Origin: Bauldia sp.
Lineage (GTDB): Bacteria > Pseudomonadota > Alphaproteobacteria > Rhizobiales > Kaistiaceae
NCBI GenBank assembly: GCA_026126025.1
Contig: JAHCJZ010000003.1
Location: forward strand, 186,001 to 250,000
DNA length: 64,000 nt
Direction: 5' to 3'
The position numbers and the translations under genes were made by a program. The notes beneath the pieces were generated by a model. That model was given only the letters and a program-made list of their open reading frames with translations, searched no databases and had not been told where the DNA came from. Below, in pieces: positions 49,728 through 58,018 of this stretch. Each line of letters opens with the position of its first letter. Position 1 is the stretch's first letter.

Positions 49728-50133
49728 TGTCTCATGGCTTTGCTTGTATGAACAAGCCGATTCTTGACCAGCAATGCAAATCTACATTTGCTCTGATATA
49801 TGATTGTAGAGCATTGGAGTACACCCCAAGTCCAGACCACCCGGATGCCTTTTCGGACTGTCCGCAGCTCCGGCAGTGACGGGGGAGCGTGCCAAACACC
49901 CGTTCCGAACTTGGGCAGTAGAGCCTTTCGGTTCTTCGTCGTCCCTCAGTCGCTACGGCGCGCTGTGGGGGCGCGCGCTCCTTCGGGCCTCCTTATTGAG
50001 TCTATAAGAAGGGAATCCCTGCAAACCCGCAGAAAACCGTCAGAAAAGAATCAGTTTCTGATTCAATTTGCTCAATTCCTGTTCAAATATGCTCAAAATA
50101 CACTTGTCAGACTGAACAAATACAGTCAGGCTC
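49728..50133. other. Origin-like interval between parA and the RepL-like gene
   Basis: The last 120 bases are AT-rich. They contain a perfect inverted repeat GAATCAG-TTT-CTGATTC (50048-50064), then three copies of G-C/T-TCAA at 50070, 50081 and 50091, one helical turn apart, and an inverted relative CTGAACAAA near 50112. Phased short repeats beside an initiator gene resemble iterons. The left part is mixed-composition with GCGCGC hairpins near 49960. No gene is visible. Confidence 0.5.
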
Positions 50134-50748
50134 ATGTCTGTAATTGTACAGAACAGGAGGCCGAAACTGAGCAAAATCGAACAGAACTCCGAAGTCATCC
50201 GCAAGAAACACGGAATGCCGGTCTATCGCTCCAATCCGAGCGTCCCCAGCACCGGCGAGATCGCCCGCACCAAGCGGGTGCAGATCGGCGACGATTACAA
50301 GGGCTTCGTCGTCGATCGCGGCACCGGGGAAATCCTGGGGCACGGCGGCGCCATCTCCTACGAGTTCGAGGAGGTGGACAAGGAGCGCTTCGTGAAGCTC
50401 TACCTTGCCGGCCTGAAGCAGGCATCCGGGCTATCCAAGGCCGGGCTGGCGGTGTTCGAGATCGTCTACAACGAGCTGCGCGGATCGCCTGGCAGGGACA
50501 CCGTGCTCCTCAGCCAGGACGCCAGCCCGCTGGCGCCGGCGACGTTCCGGCGCGGCCTACGGGAACTGCTGGAAAAGGAGTTCCTGTTCCGCAGCCCCTA
50601 TGACGGCACCTTCTTCGTCAACATCCGCTTCATGTTCAACGGCGACCGGCTGGCCTTCGTGAAGGGCTACCGCCTCAAGAACGCCGATACAGGGCAGGCG
50701 TCGCTGCCTCTGGCCCTGCCGGAGCCCGGCAGCGACGCCTTGGTCTGA
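50134..50748 (+). CDS. RepL-like replication initiator
   Basis: A 204-residue protein whose core is a winged-helix domain: FVKLYLAGLKQASGLSKAGLAVFEIVYNELRG, ATFRRGLRELLEKEFLFRSPYDGTFFVNIRFMFNGDRLAFVKGYR. That ending matches plasmid RepL proteins (...NxxxxFNGDRxxFV). It probably allows the excised circle to replicate, which helps an integrated element persist and transfer. The ATG at 50134 has weak ribosome support; a strong AGGAGG at 50155-50160 lies inside the frame, so a downstream start near 50167 or the ATG at 50215 is possible. Confidence 0.7.
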   Translation: MSVIVQNRRPKLSKIEQNSEVIRKKHGMPVYRSNPSVPSTGEIARTKRVQIGDDYKGFVVDRGTGEILGHGGAISYEFEEVDKERFVKLYLAGLKQASGLSKAGLAVFEIVYNELRGSPGRDTVLLSQDASPLAPATFRRGLRELLEKEFLFRSPYDGTFFVNIRFMFNGDRLAFVKGYRLKNADTGQASLPLALPEPGSDALV

Positions 50749-50750
50749 CG

Positions 50751-50996
50751 CTAAGCCGGCGAAGCGGAGAGGCTGAGCGATGCGCGGCTTTTCAACTCGG
50801 CCGCGCGCGGCCGGTCGCGCATCCAGGCCAGCACCTCGTGCTCGTACCAGCCGACTCGGTTGGGGCCGAGTTGGATGCGTTGCGGGAACTGGCCGGCCTT
50901 CTCCATCCGCGCGATGTGCTGGAGGGAGTAGGGCACGAGCTTCCGCAGTTCCTTCTTGTCGATAATCCGGAAGTGGTTGTCATCGATAATAGGCAT
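50751..50996 (-). CDS. AlpA-family excisionase / helix-turn-helix regulator
   Basis: An 81-residue protein with FRIIDKKELRKLVPYSLQHIARMEKAGQFPQRIQLGPNRVGWYEHEVLAWMRDRP, the AlpA winged-helix form that acts as excisionase or as integrase regulator. ATG at 50996 has AGGAG seven bases upstream; the longer open frame is unsupported. It lies 320 bases downstream of the integrase on the same strand, as expected for an Int/Xis pair. Confidence 0.88.
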   Translation of the reverse strand: MPIIDDNHFRIIDKKELRKLVPYSLQHIARMEKAGQFPQRIQLGPNRVGWYEHEVLAWMRDRPRAAELKSRASLSLSASPA

Positions 50997-51318
50997 ATTC
51001 GTCTCCTGTCGTGAGGCGCAAAAAACCACAGGATCGCTGTGGATTCGGACTTTGAGCACCCACGGACAGACAGGAGGTTCGATGACGGCGAACCAAGATG
51101 CATGAGTAGCGCGATTCGGGGGGGGCACGCTAGGCTCCGAGCGCTAAGGTCGGACCAATCTGGCTGGAATTGGCCTGCGCCGCGAAGGGGATGCGGCCGC
51201 GCAGACGGCGGCCTTCGCTCAGAGGCACTGCGCATAGCGACACAAGCAGCAACATCGCGACGCGCGGGCCTTGCGATCGGAGGCCAACGCGATGCGACGC
51301 TCTGCCGCGCTTTCCCCG
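50997..51318. other. Interval between integrase and excisionase genes
   Basis: About 320 bases. I see no supported coding frame, RNA or repeat. A promoter for the AlpA-like gene should lie near its right-hand part of the start, but no clear -35/-10 pair stands out. Confidence 0.4.
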
Positions 51319-52497
51319 CTACGATATGAGTGCGGTCAGTCTGGCCTCCCAAGCGGCGACCGCCGTCCGCATCTCGCCCATGTAGCTGTGGCGGTTGTAG
51401 ACGGCCGCAACACCGGAAATAGTGCCTGAGACGTGATTGAGCAGCTTCTCGGTGACGTGCACGGGGATGCTCAAGGCCGCTAGTTGTGTGGCGAAGGTCC
51501 GGCGGAGGTCGTGCAAAGTCCAGTGCGGCAGTAGCTTGTCCCCGTGACCCTGCTCGGCCAACGCAGTCGCAATGGCCGCATCCAGGGCATCCTTCGCCTT
51601 GCCCCATCCGTTGAAGATTGTCGTCTCCCTACCCCTGGCGATCGGCCGGGCGGCAGGGAAGACGAACTCCGATGTCCGGGGCAGACGCTCAAGGATGCCG
51701 GCAACGAGGTCGCCGTAGGGAAACGTGTGCGCCCGCCGGTTCTTGGTGGCGGCCGCGGGAAGGGTGATCGTCCGGTTGGCCGTGTCGATCCAATCCCATT
51801 GCAGCGTCGCGATTTCACCGCGCCGCTGCCCGGTCAGGGCAATGAGCTGAACAAGCGGCCCGAACGGGAAGGGCTGACCGCGAGCGGCCCGAAGGACGGT
51901 CACGAGCTCCGCGTCGGACAATGCGCGCTCCCGTTCGGATTTGACCGGCGCAAGCTGAACCTGGTCGCAGGGGTTCGCGTGAACGTAACCGCGGCGCATG
52001 GCCCACCGGAAGAACACCTTGACCGCCACATAGGCATGGTGGCGCTCCGACGGCGTGTCCTTCAGACGATCGAGCCGTCTCGTCACGTCGCCTGACCGAA
52101 TCTCGGCCATCTGCATCCGCTCCAGGGACGAGAAGTGCCGGTTGAGCAAACGGCGGTAGCCAGCGACGGTCCGGGGCTTGTTCCGCCCATCGCACATTTC
52201 GAGGAACTCGGCCGTGGCCTTCTCCCACGAAATGGTGGCCGGCCGCGTGCGGCCGAGGGTGGCTTCCGCAAGCAGCCGTTTCGCTTCGGCGCGAGCGTCG
52301 GTCAGCGACACGACGGGATAGCGGCCGATCGAGATGCGACGTCGGTCGGCACCGTGCATGACGATGAACGTCTTCGTCCCGCCCTGGGAGACGCGAACGC
52401 CGAAGCCGGGTAGGCTCTCGTCCCAATGTGTTTGCTGGCCGCTTCCGGGCGGACTGAGCGCCCGAAGGGCAAGGTCTGTCAGGCGAAAGGGGGCCAT
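51319..52497 (-). CDS. Site-specific tyrosine integrase of the element
   Basis: A 392-residue P4-type integrase with an N-terminal arm-binding domain (DESLPGFGVRVSQGGTKTFIVMHG, ISIGRYPVVSLTDARAEAKRLL), a core-binding domain (120-210) and a catalytic domain with Arg in LTGQRRGEIATL, HDLRRTFATQLA, and LLNHVSGTISGVAAVYNRHSY containing the Tyr nucleophile. ATG at 52497 is the natural start; the frame stays open upstream through the attachment site to 53046. It lies 145 bases from attR and is the enzyme that inserts the element into tRNA-Phe. Confidence 0.93.
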   Translation of the reverse strand: MAPFRLTDLALRALSPPGSGQQTHWDESLPGFGVRVSQGGTKTFIVMHGADRRRISIGRYPVVSLTDARAEAKRLLAEATLGRTRPATISWEKATAEFLEMCDGRNKPRTVAGYRRLLNRHFSSLERMQMAEIRSGDVTRRLDRLKDTPSERHHAYVAVKVFFRWAMRRGYVHANPCDQVQLAPVKSERERALSDAELVTVLRAARGQPFPFGPLVQLIALTGQRRGEIATLQWDWIDTANRTITLPAAATKNRRAHTFPYGDLVAGILERLPRTSEFVFPAARPIARGRETTIFNGWGKAKDALDAAIATALAEQGHGDKLLPHWTLHDLRRTFATQLAALSIPVHVTEKLLNHVSGTISGVAAVYNRHSYMGEMRTAVAAWEARLTALIS

Positions 52498-52498
52498 T

Positions 52499-52519
52499 CT
52501 TAGGCTCGCTATAGGCTCT
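52499..52519 (+). repeat. Candidate integrase arm-type site, right end
   Basis: Two TAGGCTC words at 52501 and 52512, 11 bp apart, match the pair at 24367/24378 in the same orientation. The site lies directly before the integrase start codon, so integrase bound here could also repress its own gene. Confidence 0.5.
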
Positions 52520-52641
52520 TTCGAGGGGCGCGTAGGGGCGTTTCCGGACGTTCTCCTATGTCGGAAAAATCGGGCAAAAAGCAAGTCCATAGAATGGCTT
52601 ATGAGATACCCTGCGCAACCCTGAGAAGGCGCGGAAAAAGC

Positions 52642-52688
52642 CTGAAAATCCGCGTGTCGGTGGTTCGATTCCGCCCCTGGGCACCATT
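52642..52688 (+). other. attR: right attachment site of the integrated element
   Basis: Exact 47-bp copy of the tRNA-Phe 3' part at 24285-24331. It lacks the 5' half of the tRNA, so it is not a functional tRNA gene. The base before it differs from the tRNA (GCCTGAAAA here, GACTGAAAA there), which fixes the left limit of the crossover. Confidence 0.92.
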
Positions 52689-52747
52689 TGTTCTCCTCAT
52701 CAGAGATCATAGAGACCCAAACCAGCCACGGCGATCGGCGGTGGGGG

Positions 52748-53458
52748 CTAGCTGTGGTCCCCGGCTCCAGAAATCGCGCCCACACCGATGCCGCCTGCCA
52801 TCCCGCCGCCACCACTGCCGCTGCCTTCTCCCCCGGCGCCCCGGCCGCCGCCCCCTTGCCGATCTTCCCTGCCACGCTCGCCGCCTCCCCGTCCGCCCTG
52901 GCCGGACGGGCGCGTCGGCCCCTGCTCGGGAATGGCGAGGTCGGACGGGATCGGGTCGATGTCGAGCGCCTTCCGGATGAAATCGCGGAGTGAGATGACG
53001 AGGTCGCGGGTGCGCACGGGGCGGCCGGCGACGAGATCGTGCGCAACCTGGTCGGCGAGCCGGACCTGCTCCTCCGTTCCGAGCAGGATGATGTCGGAGA
53101 GGGATGCCTCGACCGCGTCGCGGATGCGGCGGCGGCGCTCGGACAGGTCGCCGTCGCCGGACGTTTCGGGCAGGGCCGCGGACGACTCCTCCTCGCTCGC
53201 CGGACCAGCCGGCCGGTGCCGGTCGCGCCGATGGCTGGGGTCGACGATCAAGTCGCCGGTAAACGAGCCGCCCAGGACCTTGTAGGCTGCGATCAGCGTG
53301 CGGAGGCGCTCGTTGATCTGACGGTTGAGGCGCTCGCGGCGCCGCTGGATGGTGACCATGAGAAGGAGGCGCAGGCCGACGCCGATGAGCGCCAGCAACG
53401 CCAGGCCGATCAGCGTCGTCAGCACGCCCTGCCAGGAGCCAAAATCAAAACCGCGCAA
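52748..53458 (-). CDS. Membrane-anchored protein with a Gly-rich tail
   Basis: A 236-residue protein with one N-terminal transmembrane helix (about residues 10-35, GVLTTLIGLALLALIGVGLRLLLMV), then a charged region (ERLNRQINERLRTLIAAYKVLGGSFTGDL, RRIRDAVEASLSDIILLGTEEQV) and a C-terminal tail of about 50 residues rich in GGG, RGG and GSG. Proteins of this layout are often found near tRNA-associated insertion hot spots, but I do not know their function. It is the only gene between attR and the relic attachment site at 53648. Confidence 0.65.
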   Translation of the reverse strand: MRGFDFGSWQGVLTTLIGLALLALIGVGLRLLLMVTIQRRRERLNRQINERLRTLIAAYKVLGGSFTGDLIVDPSHRRDRHRPAGPASEEESSAALPETSGDGDLSERRRRIRDAVEASLSDIILLGTEEQVRLADQVAHDLVAGRPVRTRDLVISLRDFIRKALDIDPIPSDLAIPEQGPTRPSGQGGRGGGERGREDRQGGGGRGAGGEGSGSGGGGMAGGIGVGAISGAGDHS

Positions 53459-53647
53459 CGTCCGCCTCCAGAATCCGATGATGCCGGCCGCATCTTAGTC
53501 GGCTTTCGCGTCAGTGACGCTGGGCCGCGCGTAGGCGCCTATGCGGAAGGTAGTTGCTGGTGCGTTAGGCTCGCGCCGCAAATGCGGGTATCCACCGGCA
53601 GTCGGCGCGCAGAAATGCTCTTTTGTCAAAACGATGGGTGCGACTGC

Positions 53648-53680
53648 GATTCCGCCCTGGCACCATCATTTCAATCACTT
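53648..53680 (+). other. Degenerate third attachment-site copy
   Basis: GATTCCGCC-CTGG-CACCAT followed by CATTTCAATCACTT resembles the tRNA-Phe end and the bases just inside attL (GATTCCGCCCCTGGGCACCAT, TCTTTTCAATGACTT) with a few deletions and changes. It marks the edge of an older, decayed insertion at the same tRNA. Confidence 0.6.
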
Positions 53681-53856
53681 GGAAGCTCGGGTCGGCCGCT
53701 CTCAGACGTGCCCGCGCCCCTCGCGAAGCGTGGCGACATCCAGCATCGACTCCGCCAGACCCGTGGTGTGGTTTCATGACTTGTGTGGCGGCGGGTGCGT
53801 GCTAGCCTCGACAGCTGGGGCACGGATTTCATTTCCATTCATGCAGGACCTGGAAA

Positions 53857-54546
53857 ATGCGTCTCGTGCTTTGCCTTTTTCTCGGCGTGCTTGCCGTTCC
53901 GGCACTGGCCGATACCGGTGTTCAGATCATCGCGGCAACACCAGAGGCGCAGGCGGATGCCGATGCCCTGGGCGCCGCCCTGACCGACGCGCTGGCGCCC
54001 GGAGGAGACCGGGCGGATTGCCCGGTGGTCCTGTCCGCAACCGGCGAGATCCTGGCCAGCGTCGCCCATGATCCCGGCCCGCCGCCGGGCTGGACGCTGG
54101 CTCTTGGCCCCACCGATAACCCCTTGGCCACCGTATCCGGGCCGGCGGGGGACGTGTCGGCGGCGACGCTGGCCATTCTCGAAAACCTGTGTCCGAGGAT
54201 CGGCGGCGACGGCGCCTATGCCGGCCCGTGGACGGCAAGCGGCGGCGGCAATGGAACCGTGGTTACCGGCATGGTCCAGTCGGTGTCGCAGATCTTCACA
54301 CTGGAATGCAGCTTTCCCGGCGGCACCTGCGTGTTCAGATATGTGCCCTTCGGCGGAGGCGGCATCGTGGAAGGCCACCTGCAAGGGGGCGGTGCGACCG
54401 CCTTCGTGGAGGGTCTGTATTCGCTGACCCGGCTGCCCGGCGATGTCTATGTCATCGAGCAGACCACCTCCGGCTGCGTGGACGGGGTGCCGAACAGTTG
54501 CCGGACCAACGATCACACGATCACCCTGACCCCTTTCGGGAGCTAG
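53857..54546 (+). CDS. Exported protein of unknown function
   Basis: A 229-residue protein with a signal peptide (MRLVLCLFLGVLAVPALA). The mature part begins with a TPEAQADADALGAALTDAL helix and a Gly/Pro-rich centre, and has four late Cys in two spaced pairs (LECSFPGGTC and GCVDGVPNSC), which suggests disulfides. No known catalytic motif. It lies in the relic zone, outside the integrated element. ATG at 53857 follows AGGACCTGGAAA. Confidence 0.6.
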   Translation: MRLVLCLFLGVLAVPALADTGVQIIAATPEAQADADALGAALTDALAPGGDRADCPVVLSATGEILASVAHDPGPPPGWTLALGPTDNPLATVSGPAGDVSAATLAILENLCPRIGGDGAYAGPWTASGGGNGTVVTGMVQSVSQIFTLECSFPGGTCVFRYVPFGGGGIVEGHLQGGGATAFVEGLYSLTRLPGDVYVIEQTTSGCVDGVPNSCRTNDHTITLTPFGS

Positions 54547-54621
54547 GCGTCTGATCCGTCGGAAGCTTCCTCAGCTTGCGGTTCCCGTCCTCGAGGCTCC
54601 CCGGGCAAATGCGAAACGAAA

Positions 54622-54828
54622 GACTGGCGCACCGGACTTCGGCACAGCAACGCCGGTGTAGCGAACGACCTGGGGTTCACGGAATCGACCGTGGCAGCGC
54701 TGCTTGGCCACGCCCAAGGCACCGTGACCAGCGCCTACATCCATAGGGTCGATACCGCCTTGATCATGGCCGCAGATGCCGTCGCCGGCTATATCCAGGG
54801 CCAGCTCGACGGCGTGGAGTTCAAGCGA
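54622..54828 (+). pseudogene. Remnant of a tyrosine integrase (C-terminal piece)
   Basis: In one frame the sequence reads DWRTGLRHSNAGVANDLGF, then TESTVAALLGHAQGTVTSAYIHRVDTALIMAADAVAGYI. This is the end of a P4-like integrase with the R-H motif, L-L-G-H and Tyr nucleophile. The first 300 residues are missing and the region before 54622 does not continue the protein. It shows that an older element, now mostly deleted, was integrated here. Confidence 0.8.
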
Positions 54829-55056
54829 AGCTGCTCGATTGGGCAGCCTGATTTTCCGCAAAGCCGGAACGCGGATAACCGCATCTTCGGCTTTCCAGGA
54901 ACTGAGCCGATATGCCTGAACCTTGCGCGCGACGAGTGGCGTGGGCCAACTCGACTAGCGTGTCTGATGGGCATCAGGTCTTGTCGATCACATTGCTCTG
55001 GTTCTTCGGTATTGAATGACCTTTTCCGTTGTGGCGAACTACACTTGGAGGTAGCG

Positions 55057-56385
55057 ATGGGCGTCAATCTACCGAAGGACAGGACGCTGGCAGGGTTTCA
55101 GCTGACACAGGTCAAGCAGGCCTTGAAAACATACGCTCGAACCGGCCAAGAGGAGAATTTCTTCGAGGCGAAGTCATTCGCGTCCTCGCGAATGGAAGCG
55201 GCCGCGCTTTACGAGGAACTGCTCGAACGAAAGCTCATCGACCCGAAGGCCCTATCCTACGAGCACTATTTGACGGAGGCCGGCCTTGCGATTGCGGAAG
55301 GGAAAATGCGTCGTAGCCCGCTGAGCACCGCCCGTCGGGTTCTGCATGATCTACTGGCCCGAATTGAACAGATGAATGAGCACTCCGCGCCGCTCAACGT
55401 TGTGCAGCGGGTTTGGCTATTCGGATCGGTCATGCGTGGGCATGATACAGTTGGGGATATCGACCTCGCAATCGAAACCGCCCATAATCCCGCGTTTAGT
55501 GACGACGCATCGCGTTCGGCGCGACTTCGTGAACTGGTTGATCAGGCGCCGGGTCATCTACTGTATTTCCGGAAACTCAGCTGGCACGAGGAGCGAGGTA
55601 TCTTTGGCGAACGCCGACATCCACTCTTGGCCGGCGCTCACATCGGTTCAGACGAACTCCGGCGAATGGGTGTGCCCTGCCAACTTATCTTTGACCGAAG
55701 CAGGGGCGGCAGGGTTGATGACGAAGTAGTCCCCCGGCACCCAGACTCTCCCGGACGCAGCAACGAGATGGATGCTCCAAGGGAACTGCCCGACCTCGCA
55801 CCACTTTCCTCGGTACCGAGGCCCATGGATGCTCGTTGGATGTCTTCATACAAGGTCGACGGGCGCATCTATCCCCGCCGGCTGTTCACCGAGAAGCGGA
55901 CAGTTCTTGGTTCGGGCTCCTTCGTGATGACCGATGATACCGAACTCCGCTGGCACGACTGGCGCCCGTCTTCGTTGAAGGCTGGCGGCTATAACGGAGT
56001 GTCGGAGGTTCTCTTGAAGTATCACGATAGCTGGTTGGATCCGAAGGCGCGAGACGCGGCATCCTTAGTGCTGCGAAGGGCGATCCGAGACCTCGAAACG
56101 GAGATCGAACTGCATATCGAGCTTTCCGACTTTGAGCGCCCACGTCGGTTAAAGCCGGCACTAGAAGGTCCGTTCGTCCATCTGTGCGGGATGGTGGCTA
56201 TGATCATATGCGGCGACATCCACCGCCAGACCACTCGTTTGAATGAACGCCAAGTACACAAGCAGATTGCCATAGTTTTTGACGCGAGCGGGCTGCCCGA
56301 CGAAATCCGAGATGTCGCGCCAGTTTGGATCGAAAGCCTGCTGCAGGAGCTAGCTCCTCCGGCGCTCGATGGATTGTCACTCTGA
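55057..56385 (+). CDS. Nucleotidyltransferase-domain protein
   Basis: A 442-residue protein. Residues 1-115 are helical and may bind DNA or a partner. The nucleotidyltransferase core is VWLFGSVMRGHDTVGDIDLAIE (near 125-146), with G-S and the D-I-D metal pair. The remaining 290 residues are mixed and have no known motif. ATG at 55057 has GGAGG upstream; the open frame continues back into the integrase remnant but is not supported there. MNT-type nucleotidyltransferases act in toxin-antitoxin and defence systems; this one has no evident HEPN partner. Confidence 0.65.
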   Translation: MGVNLPKDRTLAGFQLTQVKQALKTYARTGQEENFFEAKSFASSRMEAAALYEELLERKLIDPKALSYEHYLTEAGLAIAEGKMRRSPLSTARRVLHDLLARIEQMNEHSAPLNVVQRVWLFGSVMRGHDTVGDIDLAIETAHNPAFSDDASRSARLRELVDQAPGHLLYFRKLSWHEERGIFGERRHPLLAGAHIGSDELRRMGVPCQLIFDRSRGGRVDDEVVPRHPDSPGRSNEMDAPRELPDLAPLSSVPRPMDARWMSSYKVDGRIYPRRLFTEKRTVLGSGSFVMTDDTELRWHDWRPSSLKAGGYNGVSEVLLKYHDSWLDPKARDAASLVLRRAIRDLETEIELHIELSDFERPRRLKPALEGPFVHLCGMVAMIICGDIHRQTTRLNERQVHKQIAIVFDASGLPDEIRDVAPVWIESLLQELAPPALDGLSL

Positions 56386-56609
56386 GGTTGAGCCTACGTG
56401 ATCAAACGGAAAGCTCTTTTTGCTTCCGCTTCGCGAATCCCGCCGCGTCTCTACCAATGCAACGATGACGAGTCTGGCCGGGAGGATGTCCGTCGCCGTC
56501 AGCTCGGCACGTCAGCCACACTATCGTCTGCTCGCCGCGGGCGATGGTTGAGACCCAACGTCGTCCCAAGAGCCATTGAGAGACGCACGTATTTTTTAGC
56601 TTGTGAGTA
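56386..56609. other. Gap before the decayed tRNA
   Basis: About 220 bases after the nucleotidyltransferase gene. There is no supported gene or repeat; a T-run near 56590 (ATTTTTTAGC) might end transcription of the gene upstream. Confidence 0.3.
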
Positions 56610-56678
56610 GCGCACCGCCGTGATTTCGAACGCGGGACATCTACCGAGGTGGCGCTCTATCCAACTGAGCGACGGGGC
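56610..56678 (-). pseudogene. Decayed tRNA gene
   Basis: On the minus strand, GCCCCGTCGCTCAGTTGGAT-AGAGCG gives a normal 5' acceptor strand and D arm, and GCGTTCGAAATCAC is a T-loop-like stretch. The anticodon stem does not pair and the 3' acceptor strand is mismatched, so it cannot be functional. It lies 94 bases from the intact tRNA-Arg. Confidence 0.55.
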
Positions 56679-56771
56679 ATCTGTTGCTTACGCAGTGCTT
56701 CCGCGACGCATTTATAAGCGCCACGCGAACGAAACGATGCCTTACTAAACGCATGAAATTGTAGGAGAAAA

Positions 56772-56848
<77 letters not shown>

Positions 56849-57022
56849 TTCGGCGCAAGCGGGCGTCCGCCCGGTTGATACAGGAAGGCCGGCGGGGGGA
56901 CAACCGCGGCGCAGGCTCGCGCCGCGGCGGCGGACGCGGCTGCTTTCGCGGCGGGGGCGGGCGTGTCACGCTTGGCGTGGCGCTTGAGCGGGAAGCCGCG
57001 GCGGCCGAAGCGGGAGGGGCCA

Positions 57023-57850
57023 ATGGGGGATGGGCAGGAGCAGCGGCCGGCGAGTCCGGCCGATGTGTATGAGGCGGTGTTCGTGCCGGCGATCTTCGAG
57101 CCGCTCACGCGGGCGACGCTCGACCTCGCGCGGCCGCAGCCTGGCGAGCGGGTGCTCGACCTCGCCTGCGGCACGGGCATCGTGGCGCGGCGGGCGGCGC
57201 CGCTCGTCGGCGATGGCGGCAGCGTCGTCGGGCTCGATCTGCGGCCGGGGATGATCGCCAAGGCGCGGTCCCTGCCGGCGCCGGAGGGCGCGGCGATCGA
57301 CTGGCGGGAGGGCGACGCGACAGCGCTTCCCTTCGCCGCCGGCACGTTCGACCTCGTGCTGTGCCAGCAAGGCCTCCAGTTCTTCCCCGACCGCACGGCG
57401 GCCGCGGCCGAGATGCGCCGCGTCCTCGCCGACGGCGGGCGCGCAGTCCTCGCCGTGTGGCGGGGCCTGGAGCATCTGACGCTGTTTCGCGAGCTGACCG
57501 AGGCCGAGGCCCGCCATCTGGCGAAGCTCGGCGTCAGCTATGAGGAGATCGCGCTGCCGTTCCTGATGGGGGACGAAGGCGAGATCCGCGCCGCGCTCGC
57601 CGCCGGCGGCTTCACCGCGATCACGATCAGCGAGGCGACGATCACGGCCTCGTTCCCGTCCGCGGACCGCTTCGTGCGCGACGTCGAGACGGCCTATGCT
57701 TCGGTCATGCCGCAATTCGTCGACGACCCGTCGGCGTTCGAGGCGTTCGTCGCGGCGGTGGCGGCGGATCTCGCGCCGGCGCTGGCGCGCTATCGTGACG
57801 GCGACGGCGTGCGGTTCACCCTCAAGGCGCACATGGCAGTCGCGCAGTAG
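57023..57850 (+). CDS. Class I SAM-dependent methyltransferase (UbiE-like)
   Basis: A 275-residue methyltransferase: motif I VLDLACGTGIVAR, the acidic residue at the end of strand 2 in VVGLDLRPGMIAKAR, motif II GDATALPFAAGTFDLVLCQQGLQFF and motif III MRRVLADGGRAVLAVW. The pattern matches small-molecule methyltransferases of the UbiE/COQ5 type. I use the ATG at 57023, which gives the typical family start (ADVYEAVFVPAIFEPLTRATL); the frame is open further upstream over the tRNA-Arg flank. It stands alone, so the substrate is unknown. Confidence 0.85.
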   Translation: MGDGQEQRPASPADVYEAVFVPAIFEPLTRATLDLARPQPGERVLDLACGTGIVARRAAPLVGDGGSVVGLDLRPGMIAKARSLPAPEGAAIDWREGDATALPFAAGTFDLVLCQQGLQFFPDRTAAAAEMRRVLADGGRAVLAVWRGLEHLTLFRELTEAEARHLAKLGVSYEEIALPFLMGDEGEIRAALAAGGFTAITISEATITASFPSADRFVRDVETAYASVMPQFVDDPSAFEAFVAAVAADLAPALARYRDGDGVRFTLKAHMAVAQ

Positions 57851-57917
57851 GGATGACCGGCCGCTCGTCAGTTCGCTGGCGTGAGCGGGTCTACCAGCGG
57901 CGCCGTCGCTGGGCAGA

Positions 57918-57967
57918 CCCCTCCCCGAAACGCTGCGCGTTTCGACCCTCCCGCAAGGGGAGGGTTG
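57918..57967. repeat. Intergenic palindromic repeat (REP-like, type 3)
   Basis: CCCTCCCCGAAACGCTGCGC then GTTTCGACCCTCCCGCAAGG and GGAGGGTTG. It is an intact relative of the units at 19282-19409, inverted relative to the first of them. Confidence 0.75.
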
Positions 57968-58018
57968 ATTCCAGCGTGCTCGGCCTTCGCTCCACCTCGC
58001 TCGCGGCCGGCGGTTCGC

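Noticed and set aside
52498-53046. N-terminal extension of the integrase to 575 residues
   Set aside because: The extra part translates the attachment site and the antisense of a membrane protein gene; the normal integrase N-terminus begins at 52497.
54691-55056. N-terminal extension of the nucleotidyltransferase into the integrase remnant
   Set aside because: The joined frame is accidental: the first part is an integrase C-terminus, and a good ribosome site precedes the ATG at 55057.
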